Source: Termitomyces sp. T153 (taxonomy: Eukaryota; Basidiomycota; Agaricomycetes; Agaricales; Lyophyllaceae). Taken from it: a stretch of 64,000 nt of DNA. The notes under the pieces are model-generated. The model had not been told where the DNA came from and did not search any database. It saw nothing but the letters and a program-made list of their open reading frames with translations. The position numbers and the translations under genes are program-made. Location: contig JACKQL020000078.1 in assembly GCA_018296165.2 (NCBI GenBank), forward strand, positions 1 through 64,000, written 5' to 3'. Positions 33,797-45,660 of this stretch are shown one piece after another. Each line of letters begins with the position of its first letter. Within the stretch, counting starts at the first letter, position 1.

Positions 33797-36300
33797 TGTC
33801 TGCATTTAACCCTGCATACAACCCCATCAGTTACCCAACCAACGTCTATGGCTGACCCCTACCAGAAAATCCCTACACCCCATTCTACCCTGGTCCCTTC
33901 GTGGATCAGTATGTGCCCCATCACTGGACCCCTGACCCCAACTAGGCATTCTACGCCCCCTCTATCAGCCAGGGAATACCCCTGGGCTGGCGCTGCCCTC
34001 CCACATTCCATGCCAATAGCAACAATCCCCATATCAACCCTGGAGGATACTCCGCAGCACCCCCCAACCCTGCTTACCTTCCCCCCACCCATTACTATGC
34101 ATATCCAATCCCCGCTGCAGCCCCAGTCCCTCTGGAATCCATGGATAACTATTCCCCCCCCACCCACCATTTGCCATTCAAACTCCTCCTTCTCCTAGGC
34201 AGCAAAGGGTTGAAGTCTATGCCCAGCAATGCAATGAAGTCCTCCACTTCCTCCACCTGTCCCCCACAGAATTTGCAAGGCGTACCTGCATCCTCCTCAC
34301 CAACCTAGGCTACCCCAGTGCCTCCACAACTCCAGAGGTCTGGGCAGATTGACTCCTCAACTTCCATGAATGCTACCTGCAAGGGAACCTCCCGGAGAAT
34401 ACGCAAGGCACCCTGGGCATTGACAATAACTTATGGAACAAGCTCCATGCCTTGGTTGAAGAAATCCACACTAGCCCGAACCCCCACCCCTTTGAAGACC
34501 CTCTAGATCCTGCCCACTCCTTCCATGTGCAATGCAAGGAACCCATTGGAACACAAAGCAAAGCCCCACCTTCTGTTCCCCGTCAGCAGGAAGAACTCAA
34601 TGCGGCCTCCAGCATCTTGAGGAACCTCAACCCTACAGGGGGGTTGTTTGACCAACCCGCTGCCCACACTTTGGCTCTCTCCACCCAGCCCCAGGCCAGC
34701 TCTGTACCCAGCACCTTCTGAACCTGGGACCAACCCGCTGCTCCCAAACTCTGTTCCCAATGACCACCTCTACACATCAACAATGACAACCAGACCCTCT
34801 CCTATATCGATGAGCCTGGCAACCCTGCCGACAAACACGCCCTGTGCAATGGACCTCAATGAGACCAACCCCCCCACTTTGATCTCCGTGCCCCTTGTAT
34901 CAATGCCCCTCTGCCCTGCCCCAACGCCCCAGTCCCCCCATGACAGCCCATGGGCCCTGGGGTGCCCTGACCCCCTTTTTCCACCAACCCCTCTTGTTCT
35001 CCACCTGCCCTGATGCCTAATCCCCCCACTGATGCCAACTATTTCAGACCCCTGACACCCAGAGGACCCCCTCCCCCTCGATGGGCCCCAGGACCCACCC
35101 TGGGTAGCATGGGTCAAAACCCCAGCGGAGGACCACCCAATGGTGGACCCCCTGGAGGATGGGGCCCAGCAATGGACAACTTTCCCCCCCAGTGTGGAAA
35201 CAAAAATCACTACTACTACTACTACAATGCCGGACCCCCACCTCAAACTCAAAATTCACAGGACAATACCTGCAACACACTGGCCCAGGAGGGTAAACTC
35301 AACATCCAGAAGCCCGAACCCTTCACTAGCTGCAACCTTCGGAAGTGGTGAATCTTCCTGATTCAGTGTTTAACTATGTTCCAAGCTAAGCCCATTACCT
35401 TTCAGCTTAAGAGCTCACAAGTAGCCTTTGCTGCATCATGCTTACAGGGCATCACCTTTGACCACTACACTGCACTACTCCGGTTCAACCCAAACAATCC
35501 CGTACTCTCCACTTGGCTCACTTTCACCCAAGAGTTCTCAAGTAAGTTTGGCATCTTTAACACCATAGCAGAGGTGGAGGAAAATCTCTTCAACCTCCAA
35601 ATGCACAACAACAAACACTTCACGACCTTTATTGTACGATTCGAATGAGAGGCCTACAAGACCAGCTGGAATTACAATGCCCTCTGGTTTGCCCTCCATT
35701 GTGCCCTACTCCAACAGATCAAGGACGTCCTTTGCCTCGCACCCAAGCAAACTACCTACGATGGGTACAAGGCACTTGTTACCCAGATCAACCAACGTTA
35801 CTGGGAAGACTGCAGTGAAAACACGGCACCCCGGACCTCCTGGAACACCTCCGGTAACACCAACTGGCGGGCCAGGGCAACCAATGGCATTCAATTCACA
35901 ATCCCTGCTAACCCCACCAACCCCACACCCCACTTCCCTCTGGGCCGAGGGGTCCCCAACATCAACTGACTCCTGGGGCAGCGCCCACCTGCCCAGCTCA
36001 ACACTGCCAACCTCTGTGACACCCCAGTACCTCTGGATACTAACCCCGATGACCACGACGACATCCCGGACCCTGCCAATGATCAAGAAGCCCTATGCAT
36101 GAACAGAATCCAGGACAGCCCGTGGATCAATGTGCCAGAGGAAATGCAGGAGAAACAACAGAAGGAGGGCACATGCATCCTATGTGGTGAGCAGGGACAC
36201 TTTATTCACTGTTGTCCTAAATGACAGGTGATGGGGCACGCTGTGTGGATGATTGATGGAGAGGATTGTAACTACCAGTTCATGGAAAATGAGTCAGTGG
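33797..36300 (+). pseudogene. Gag of the complete gypsy (proline-rich N-part, capsid core, zinc knuckle)
   Basis: A long Pro-rich N-terminal part (from MSAFNPAYNPISYPTNVYG at 33,797 to about 35,360) is broken by several TGA stops. The capsid-like core runs from 35,376: FQAKPITFQLKSSQVAFAAS, then VLSTWLTFTQEFSSKFGIFN and the WNYNALWFALHCALLQQIKD region. The nucleocapsid knuckle CILCGEQGHFIHCC (about 36,177-36,218) is a perfect C-x2-C-x4-H-x4-C. Stops at 35,646-35,648 and elsewhere are TGA, most explained by CGA to TGA change. Confidence 0.82.
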
Positions 36301-36329
36301 TTTAGGTCTGGAAGATGCACTAGACCATG

Positions 36330-37446
36330 GACCAAACCCCAATGTCATCTCCACCCCAGCCACACTCCTCCGTGCAACAGTACTTGCCCTGGATAACCCC
36401 CCAGCACACCTCCCCTCCCACTCATCCACAAACCTCCTCCTCCACACCACTCTCCCCTTCACTGACAAACCTGTCCCCACACTAGTCAACAGTGGTGCCA
36501 CTGATAACTTTGTTGACAAATCCCTGGCAGTGCTCACCCCACAACCTCTCTGTCGCCACCCTGCCCTGATCCCCCTCAAACTTTTTGATGGAGACTCTAC
36601 CCCAGTGAGAGACATCACTCGTTGCCTAGAAATGACTATGACCTTCGCTGACAGACAACAACAAGAACTCTGACTACTTGTCACAAAATTACACCCCTCT
36701 GCCCCCATCATCTTAGGGTTCTCACAGCTCTTCTCCACTAATCCCCGCATTGACTAGCCCAGTCTCACCCTCCACCTTGACCAGGACAACCCCACCAACT
36801 CTGGGCTGATACCCTTCAATGTCTCACCCCCCTCTGAGAGCTCTGAGACCATGATCAACCAACTCCCGACCCCTCTGCAACTTTGCTCTAGGTCTGCATG
36901 GTTGTTTGTCATCTATGTCCGACTTGGCAGCTCGCTCAAGGTACTCCCCGCCCTTGTGGACAGCAGTGCCTCCAGTGTCTTTGTCAGCAACCAACTCGAT
37001 CTCCGATGCAACAACCTCAACAAACCCCTTGAGCTCCAACTCTTTGATGGGAGCCCCGCCACAACAAGAATCACACAGTACCACGACAACACCCTCACCC
37101 TCGATAACAACCTGCAATTCCAGGTCTGACTCCTTGTTACCCAACTACCCCTGTTGACCCTGATTGTGCTCAGACTCCCGTGACTGCAAGATGTCAATCC
37201 TGACATCAACTGGAAGAACCTCACCATGTGATTCCCTGGCCCCGAAGCAAGTTTAGTGGCTGCCATCCACCTCTGCCTTCAGTCTATCTCTGATCTCGAC
37301 ATTCCCTGCCCTGACACCATCACCTCTGGAACAACCCAGGATTCCCCAACCCCCAATGACAACTCTGACAGAGAAAGAAGCACAACTCCATCTCAATTGC
37401 CCTTGGACAAATTACGACAGCTGCTCCCCAATATACTTCAGAATTG
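36330..37446 (+). pseudogene. Two tandem retropepsin-like domains of the complete gypsy
   Basis: The first protease-like domain is centred on LVNSGATDNFVDKSLA (36,484-36,531), where the catalytic Asp of D-S-G/D-T-G is Asn. It continues with PLKLFDGDSTPV and IILGFSQLF. The second is centred on ALVDSSASSVFVSNQLD (36,951-37,001) and continues with PLELQLFDGSPATT. Both show the order active-site loop, LFDG flap strand, and a hydrophobic I-L-G-like strand in the first. Duplication of the protease, or retention of an old protease beside a new one, would explain this. A cluster of TGA stops separates them from the reverse transcriptase. Confidence 0.7.
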
Positions 37447-37516
37447 ATATAAGGGCCTGTGCTACCCCAACCAGCAATGCCCAAAGCCCCCGACTGACCC
37501 CAACACCACCCTGGAC

Positions 37517-39140
37517 TTGACTGTTACACCTACAGTACCCAACCCTGTCAACCCCAGAGACCTCGACATTAAAATCATCAGCACTGTCCCCTTCACACGC
37601 CTCCTACAAGAAGGCACCCCCACCTTCCAGTTGCAAGTCAGGCCAGCCCTGCCTGAGGAATACCTCCATGCAGGGACTACTGCGCCAGAAAGCAAGACGG
37701 AGGAACAGATCCTATCCAAAGTAGTTCCCCCAGAGTATCATGAGTTTGCTGATGTATTCTCCAAAGGAAGTGCCAAGGAACTCCCTCTGCACTGCTCCTA
37801 TGACCACAAGATTGATCTCAAAGAAGGTACCTCACCCCCATTTGGCAAGATCTACAACATGTCTGAAATTGAGCTCCGAGCCCTGAAGGAATACCTTGAC
37901 GACATGCTTGGCAAAGGTTTCATATGCCTGTCAATCTCTGTGGCTGGCACCCCAGTTCTGTTTGCCAAGAAAAAAGATGGATCCCTCCGACTCTGTGTGG
38001 ATTATCAGGGACTCAACGAAGTCACCAAAAAGAACTGGTACTCCCTCCCCTTAATCAGAGACCTTGTTGATTGTCTTTGCAGCACCAAGATTTATACAAA
38101 AATCGACCTCCGTTCCAGCTACAACAACGTCCAGATTGCTCCAGGACATGAATGGAAGACCACCTTTCGCACCTGCTATGGCCTCTTTGAGTATCTCATA
38201 ATGCCCTTTGGAATGACTAACTCCCCCACCACCTTCCAGTACTTCATGAACAACATCTTCTATGACATGAATGACATTTTTGTCATCGTATATTTGGACA
38301 ATATCCTGATCTACTCAAATTCGCTGGCAGAGCATTCGGAGCACATCCGCCATGTTTTGGAATGACTCCAAGAATATCACCTTCATGCTAAACCTGAGAA
38401 GTGCTCCTTCCACACAACAGAAGTCAAATATCTCAGAGTCATCATCACCCCCGACAGTGTGCACATGTACCCCACCAAGGTCGACGCAATACTCAACTGG
38501 CCCTCCCCACGGAATGTCAAGGAGGTACAGTCATTCTTGGGGTTTGCTAACTTCTATTGCCACTTCATTGACAACTACTCTGGGATCACCAAACCCCTCA
38601 ACCAACTCACATGGAAGGACACCCCTTGGGACTGGGACAGCAAGTGCCAGAGCGTATTCCTCCTCCTGAAGAAGGCCTTCACCTCCACTCTGGTCCTCTG
38701 CCATTTTGACCCCTCCCTACTGATTGTGCTTGAATGTGATGCCTCCAACTACACTATCGCTAGGATACTCTCCCAGTCAGACTTGGGGGGCAAGGATCTC
38801 CACCCTGTTGCCTTCTACACCCGATCAATGATCCCAGCAGAACTCAACTACGATATTTACAACAAGGAACTCCTTGCGATCGTTGAAGCCTTTTGTCAGT
38901 GGCAGGCCTACCTCAAGGGGTCCCCGCACTGCATCCAAGTCTACTCCGATCACAATAACCTGCAATATTTTACAACCATGAAACAGCTCAGCCGCCACCA
39001 AGCTCAATGGTCCAAAACCCTCTCAGAGTATGATTTTACTATTCATTACCACCCCAGGTGACTCGGCACAAAGCCCAATGCCCTCACTCAAAGACCCAAT
39101 GTGTATCCGAAGAAATCATTTGAAACTGAACGAAATGCAT
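37517..39140 (+). pseudogene. Reverse transcriptase and RNase H of the complete gypsy
   Basis: The frame from 37,517 carries the gypsy RT blocks: PPEYHEFADVFSK, FAKKKDGSLRLCVDYQGLNE, KIDLRSSYNNVQI, YLIMPFGMTNSPTTFQ and VYLDNILIYSNSLAEH. The active-site Y-x-D-D is YLDN at 38,290-38,304. A TGA at 38,363-38,365 ends the frame, and the next one (38,459) gives the connection (VQSFLGFANFYCHFIDNYSG) and RNase H (LECDASNYTIARILSQ; NKELLAIVEAF; VYSDHNNLQYF). The frame stops at a TGA at 39,059-39,061, where Arg (CGA) is expected. Confidence 0.9.
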
Positions 39141-39149
39141 TCAACCTTT

Positions 39150-40620
39150 GAGTGGTAATCCCACCTGAACATCTACATGCCATGCTAATTTTAAATGAAG
39201 AAGGAATCCTCCAGCAAATCAGGAATTCACCCCCAGACCCCTTCTTCAACCAGCATGACCCCTGCAACAACCCCGACGAGTCGAGCAAAGACAACCCCTT
39301 TTTGCTATCCCTGGACCACCGCCATGGACGAATCTATGCCCCAGACCACAAGTCCATTCGCCTTGACATACTCCAACAACACCATGACCACAAACTCCGG
39401 GGGCACCCAGGAATTTGTAAGACCCTTCAACTCATCTCCCAGACTTATTTTTGGCCAGGAATGAAGAAGGACGTCATGTGATATGTAAGGGCCTGCAAAC
39501 CCTGTTTACGGGCCAAAGTACCCTGCCACCACCCCCACAGATTACTGAAACCCCTCCCCATCAGTTGCCGCCCCTAGTCCTCAATATTGATGGATCATAT
39601 CATCAAACTCCCCAACTCTGAAGGTTTTGACGCAATCCTCATTGTCATCTGCCACCTTACTAAACAAGCCCTCTTTATCCCCTGCCACACTACTGACACT
39701 GCTCCAGACTTCACCAGACTATTTCTCAAACACATATTCTCCAAACACGGACTTCCTGATGACATCATCTCCAACCACGGACTCCTATTTGTATCCCATT
39801 TTTGGCAATCACTGTGCAAGGTGCTCAAAATCAAAACCAGTCTCTCTACCACCTATCACCCAGAAACTGATGGACAAACCAAATGTGTAAACCAGACATT
39901 AGAACAGTATCTTTGCCTCTACGTTAACTATTTACAGAATGACTGGCGCATGGAGCTTCCCCTCACCAAATTCACCTACAACAACATGCCTCACTCCGCC
40001 ACCAGAGTTTCCCCCTTTTATGCCAACAAGGGCTACAATCCCTGACTCACGCTGTCCTTCAAAGACATTTCTTCCCATGTTGCCCATGAGGTCGCTGAGA
40101 ACCTCCGATTCCTCCACCAATTCCTCCAGGACAAGATTGACACCACCAACCAAGTGTACTCCAAGCATGCCAATGCCCGTCACAAGCTGACCCCCAACTG
40201 GCCCCCTGGCACCTTGGTCTGGCTTGATTGACAAAATCTCAAGACCCAGAGGCCTTCCATCAAACTTGACCACAAGCACCTTGGCCCATTCAAGGTCCTC
40301 TGGAAGGTCTCTACCCACGCTTATAAGCTTGACCTACCTCCAGGCCTGAAGGGCCTCCACCCAGTGTTCCATGTTTGACTCCTTAAAAAGCATGCTCCAG
40401 ACCCTTTCCCTGGCCAATGCCCCAGCCGACCGCCCCCCATTGAAGTTGAGAACAAGTATCACTACGAGGTCGACGAGATCCTTGACTCCTGAATAGTCCA
40501 TGGCCAACTCCAGTACTTGGTCTGCTGGAAGGGCTACGGACCTGAGGACAACACATGGGAGCCCCAAAAGAACCTCAACAGAGCCCCCAATGAACTCCAG
40601 GACTTCCACTGACAAAATCC
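39150..40620 (+). pseudogene. Integrase and chromodomain of the complete gypsy
   Basis: The zinc domain reads HDHKLRGHPGICKTLQLISQ then YVRACKPCLRAK (39,381-39,515). The catalytic core starts near 39,588 (MDHIIKLPNSEGFDAI). The second catalytic Asp region reads SNHGLLFVSHFWQ (39,769), so it is Asn, and the Glu region reads DGQTKCVNQTLEQYL (39,869), so it is Lys. The C-terminal domain includes KLDHKHLGPFKVLWKVS. The chromodomain is at about 40,465-40,612 ([11 protein letters not shown], then [14 protein letters not shown]). Integration is therefore not possible from this copy. TGA stops at Arg positions are frequent. Confidence 0.88.
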
Positions 40621-40859
40621 TGCCAAGCCCCGGAACCTCTGGGACTGATCCAACACAGATGGCAGTAGTGGGCATAACCCCTGCCTCTGGGTTCACCAGG
40701 GATTCAACTCCCACCAGTACTCTCCTACATGTTTTCACTTACTCCTCTCCTTGCTCTATCTGAAACTTCCCACACTCAGCAGAAGGACCAGAGAATATAT
40801 AGTGAGAAATGGTGAATATACATATTGAACAAAAATAGACAGAGAACAATTCAACAATG

Positions 40860-42560
40860 GGGTATGAGTTCCCCTCACTCCCCCTCCTCCTCCGACCCTA
40901 ACCCCACTACCCTTCCCACCATGAACACTTCCAACTGTGCCACTACCGTTGCTAGAACCTTGGGTTGCCCAGGAAGTGGTTCCCCCACATCCATCGCCAT
41001 CTCCCACCATGCTCTAGGGTCTGCTGTCACCCTCCACCAATGCCCTGCCAACAGATGCCCCATCTGCATAACCTCTTGACCCAACTCTGGTGGAAGGTCC
41101 CCAGACATCCTCACCAACCCATCATGGATGGACCCCAGTGCTGCCAATGCTTTGTTGAGAAGGATGTGATGCTCCCTGGCCCAGTCTATGAAAACGGAAT
41201 CAGTGCTTAGGAGATGGGAAGCGAGGAAACCACTCACAAAGCACTCCTTGCCAGCCCGAGGCCGCCTTGTTGGCAAGCCATTCCTTCCGCCACCATCTGG
41301 ACTTCCCCAGCACTGGAACCCTGCTGGGTCTCCTGTGCCCCTGAGCCTCCTGTCTGCTGCATCACCACCTCCGCCGCCTCCACCCACACCTGCAAATGCA
41401 CCGTCTGCACCTCCAACTCCTGCAGACAAGACAATCGCTCCATGGCAGTCTCCACAGTGATGTTCTTGTCCTTCCATGCCAAGTCCCATTCCCTCCGAAC
41501 CCCATCCAGCTCCTGTTGAGCCCCGTCCCTCTCCTCCTGTACCCCCTGAACCTCCTCCTCACATGCAACCAACAACTGTTCCAAGCTCTCTACCCAACAA
41601 TGCAGATAGGCCTCTGCAACCAACCATGACCTATCCATGGACTGCTCAATGGGGGCTCTGGATGTAGGGGAGTAAACCATGGAACCAGGAGGGCCCCCCA
41701 TTACCTGCTTGCCCCACACCCACTTACTGGGACCCACCTCGGGTGAAGGGAATGCTCTCCATTTCCCTTTCTCCTATGTGAAAGGGGTCCCCTCCCTCCA
41801 TCCACTCTGTGGGGGCCCCACCTTCATAGCAGGCATGCTAACCCATTCCCCCCAGCCCCAGAGCCCCTCCCTGACACCCTGCCCTTCTGCCCTTCCTCCA
41901 GTTGCACTGCGACCCAATCTCAATCCCACCCTTGCTCTGCCGCAATGCAAGCAGCATGCCAGCTCAGAGTGATGGAGCACCTCTCATGCCAGGAATGGCA
42001 TGGAAGGCACACCAATGTGTCCTGCCATACCCCTGATGCAGGCTCCTCAAATTCACACTGCTCCCCTCATCAGGTGCAAGATGCACACTGCAGGGGCATG
42101 TTGGTCCAGGAAACATAAAGCTAAGTAGCTACTCACCAGGGCCACCATCTGACACCACTTGAGGGTGGGGGGACCCCTCACCTAACCCACCACCTCAGCA
42201 AACTGCTCTGGCATCACCTCCACCTGTACCACCCTCAAACCCTCTGAGACAAGCCGGACCACCCCTGGACGAATGCCAGACTTGGAGCGCATAGAAGGGG
42301 CCATGCTTGCTGGTGGCTGTGTCACATCTGCACCAGACAATGGCCCTGAGGGACCTGCCATGGCTGTGGACAACTCTGCAAAGAGCCAATCAGTATTCTG
42401 GGGTACATGAGACAGACCGCACTCACGAATATGGTACATCACCTTGACCTGATGGCAATCTCGGCAACCCTCTGAATCCTCAGAAGACAACGGCTGAGAT
42501 GATGGGGACGGTGACCTAGATGCTGCTGGAGAATAAGCTGAAGAAGACATTACAACAAGC
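40860..42560 (-). CDS. Antisense coiled-coil frame between integrase and 3' LTR of the gypsy
   Basis: On the minus strand, from about 42,550 (MSSSAYSPAASRSPSPSSQ), the frame reads an acidic Ser-rich start, CRDCHQVKVMYHIRECGLSH, and then a Pro/Gly linker. Next is a strong coiled coil around 41,590-41,470 (EEEVQGVQEERDGAQQELDG), and a further part after a frame change (WAREHHILLNKALAALGSIH, PPELGQEVMQMGHLLAGHWW). Open stretches of 132, 167 and 204 codons follow each other, with base composition like the sense genes. Introns or frameshifts separate them. I see no known domain. It could be an accessory or regulatory protein transcribed against the element. Confidence 0.5.
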
Positions 42561-42750
42561 TGGGAGACTCCCAGGTGCATCCACCCCTTCTAATAACTTA
42601 AGAAGGAGCCCCTGACAAATGGCGGCCGCACCTTGACTTCCTTCCCCACACCACCACCGCTTGCTGCAGTTTGATCAATATTGATCAACTTCAATTCCCA
42701 TGCCCTACTGATCCCCAGCTTGCTCCCCACGTTTCAAAGGGTCTCAACAC

Positions 42751-42764
42751 TGAAGGGGGGGTAA
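42751..42764 (+). other. Polypurine tract of the complete gypsy
   Basis: The run CTGAAGGGGGGGTAA directly precedes the 3' LTR start TGTCATGACCC, the usual site of plus-strand priming. Confidence 0.85.
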
Positions 42765-43761
42765 TGTCATGACCCACTCCCTAGACACTGTTCCCAACCC
42801 CTCACAATTTCCCATCTAATTCCCCTGAACCCCACCCACACTTTCGCATCCACACTGGATAACTCCAATGCTTCTCTGGCAAACCCCGACGGCAACTCCA
42901 ACACCCTCTCCATAGCCATCAATGCTCCCCCTGAAACCTTTCCCCACCATTCCTGGCCATGTCATACATTCCCAACCCCCTACCCTAGTTTACCCAACCC
43001 ATCCTGGGGTATCACGATGTCCTTGGAGTGGCCTGCGCCCCCAACTGATCCCATCAGAATACTGCTGCAGCCTGCCCTTGGATTGTACCCAACACCCATT
43101 GACTCTGCACAGCTCTGTCAACTCCTGCCACCATATCCACTGCCCTCCGGGGTACCCAGTAGTTGGTATATAAGTCGTAGAATAACTCCTTGAACTTTAG
43201 TCTTGATATTACATTTACTGGTTTCCTATGTTTTGTCTCTCATCTCATCCCTGTTTCTATTTTTAAGTTTCAAATCTATCTTTCTCCTCAGCCTTGTCTC
43301 GCCTCCATCTTGTCTCAACTGTACATATTTCCTTTGTTCTTCTAAGTTCCTCTTGCTCCCTACGTCAGTACAAACTCCATGCATGCTTCATGACCCAAAC
43401 ATTCTTATGACAACTCCAACCCTCATTCCCTGCTTGGCCCTGGAACCCGTCAAGCCCTGGTAATCCTCTATCCAACTCCAGCCCTGCCCCCCATCCCTTG
43501 AGAAGCCTCTGCTTACCCCACAATCTATTTGCACACCCACAAACTAGCCCTAACACCCGCCTGGGTCAACAACCAATACCTTTGGTCTTAGACTTCTCCA
43601 GACCATTCAGGACTTGCTCGGGCTGCTCTCCCTAGAACCCCTTCGCAAGCCTTCCCACCTCCACTCCAATTCCAGATGCCTGGTTATAAGCGCAGGACAT
43701 CACATCTGCCTAGTAAGGACTCACCAGTGTACTGAGCCCCCATCATCAGTGGAACCTGACA
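42765..43761 (+). repeat. 3' LTR of the complete gypsy (997 bp)
   Basis: It starts TGTCATGACCCACTCCC and ends AGTGGAACCTGACA. It has the same length as the 5' LTR. Differences include CCCCGCCC in the 5' copy against CCCCACCC here, and TTTTGC in the 5' copy against TTTCGC here, both CpG transitions. Confidence 0.93.
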
Positions 43762-43766
43762 ATCTC

Positions 43767-45660
43767 ACAAACTCAGCAATTTTGATGTTAAATGCTGGAA
43801 ATTCCAAACTGATGAAGAATGTTGAGACTTGGCTGAGAACTACTTCTTGGCTTCTTCTCCAGAAGAGGTGTCTGCTCTTGTTGGCAAATTGGGTTTGTGA
43901 TGGACTGAGCTTCTCTAGCTTCCATACTACAAGGCATCAACATACCTTGTTGTTGATGTTATGCATAATCTCTTTCTCAGGTTGATTAAAGAGCACTTCC
44001 AGAACATCCTTGGTTATGACCCTGACAATAAGAAGCACAAGACCAAGAAGGGAACTCCAGTGAAGTTGACTGTGGTGAATTTTCACTACAATGAAGCCAA
44101 TCCCAAGCTGGATTCAGAGACTGAGCTGAAGGTTTTCAATGATGTATATGTTTTGCTGGTGGCTTCAATGGCCCATCAATTTCAGTGCTAAAGGCCTGGC
44201 TTTTGATAAAGCAGTCAAGATTTGTATGGCAACAGGATTAGGTATTCAACTATTGCTGGGAGATGAAGGGACTAGAGAGGACTATGCTCATGCAATCCTT
44301 CTCTGAGTATGTATAAATTGGTCAATGTGTATGAACAACATTGACTTAGATTGTTCTACCAGCAACTTCAGCAACCAGAACACAATGTCACATTGTTTCA
44401 TGGGGAAATCTTCTCAGAAGATGAAATGGAGACTATCTGGGCTGACCTCAAAGATATTATCAGACCTTCTGGGGTGACTTTAGTTCCAACAACTCTCTTA
44501 TCAAGTGGGCCCAAGCTCAAAGCAGATCAATGGTGGATTGTCAGCTGTGTAAATCTTCCCATATCTTTGACCTGCTTATGGTGGGATGGTGACAAACAAA
44601 AGAAAAATCTCCTGCATCTGACAATGCTGCTTTCTTCAGCTGTCCAAGTGGCAACTTCTCAAGTGACTAGCACAATTCATAGAGCACATTATTTGGAGCT
44701 CATGACTGAGTATCAAGAAGAGCTTGCTCGCCTCTTCCCATTCTATGAATGTGTCCCCAATCATCACATGGCCTTCCACATTCCTGATTTTCTTGAATTA
44801 TTTGGTCCTGCTTCAGGCTGGTGGGCCTTTCCTTTTGAGCATGCAATTGGGCAATTGCAGTGAATGTCAACAAATTACAAGAAAGGTAAGACCAACATAT
44901 TCATTTGGCTTTGATTAATAACACATGGTTCAGGTGCCTATGAAGAGACAATTGTGCATGCTTGGCATTGGACATCTAGTGTAAGAGGGCTCTTTCTTAA
45001 ACAGGCCTGCCCCAACATCATCATAGAATGTGAGTCCATGTTTCAGACTCTGTTTGACCACAGACTTGTGGGATCCCAGTGACTGAAGAGGACAATGCTT
45101 TTACCCTCATTTTGTTTGACAGGACTGAAGTAAACAATGATGATGACAATACTCTAAAAGGGAAATTAACTCCACTTCCCAAAGGATATGGTCTGGCAAT
45201 TGAATGTGCCAAGCTGTATCACAAAATTCCTCTGAAAATGGTCATTAAATCTCAAATCCATCACTTCAGCTTGTCATACACCTCTTGTGAGAAGCACAAG
45301 GGCAACATCTTTGTCTTCTTGCAAAATGTCTCTGCCCCATTTATGATTGAGAACATTCTTGAGTTTCCTGTAGTGAGGGACAATCAAACTCTTCATGGCA
45401 CATGGATTGTTGGGTATCATCTGAAGCCCTCAACTTCATTCTCTTTTGACCTTTACTTGAAATATCAGGAATTGGAGGCAAGCATTTGGAGTACTGAATT
45501 GGACCCACAGCTTAGAGCCATGATGATTTCAGACATTGAAGCTCATGCAGCAAGGTTGAAATGGGAGGACAGTTGGGTGGTCATATCACTGAGACATGTT
45601 TGTATTGTCTCTGAGCTCAAGATCAATAAACTCACTCATTTTGATCCAGTCTCTTTATGT
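43767..45660 (+). pseudogene. Plavaka-type transposase, segment 3 (catalytic core C-part and C-terminus)
   Basis: After the gypsy the gene resumes with HKLSNFDVKCWKF. Further on it reads YKASTYLVVDVMHNLFLRLI (43,929), the most recognisable block of this transposase group with the likely second catalytic Asp. Then come PKLKADQWWIVSCVNLPISL (44,511) and PNHHMAFHIPDFLELFGPAS followed by WWAFPFEHAIGQLQ (44,757-44,862), with the likely catalytic Glu in FPFE. The last exon (45,079-45,660) has no clear motif and ends inside the right inner repeat array. TGA and TAG stops near 43,808, 43,898 and 43,919, and frameshifts, break it. Confidence 0.82.

Larger units (their letters stand above)
32767..43761 (+). 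mobile_element. Complete Ty3/gypsy chromovirus (10,995 bp) with TSD ATCTC
   Basis: The 5' LTR is at 32,767-33,763 and the 3' LTR at 42,765-43,761, both starting TGTCA and ending TGACA. The target duplication ATCTC is perfect (32,762-32,766; 43,762-43,766). A polypurine tract (CTGAAGGGGGGGTAA) ends at 42,764. Internal order is Gag, two protease-like domains, reverse transcriptase, RNase H, integrase and chromodomain, then a 2-kb region with an antisense frame. The LTRs differ at many sites that are mostly CpG in one copy and TpG/CpA in the other. In-frame TGA stops make it nonautonomous. Confidence 0.95.

Noticed and set aside
34770..35252. 160-aa Gly-rich minus-strand frame
   Set aside because: It is the complement of the Pro-rich Gag sequence.
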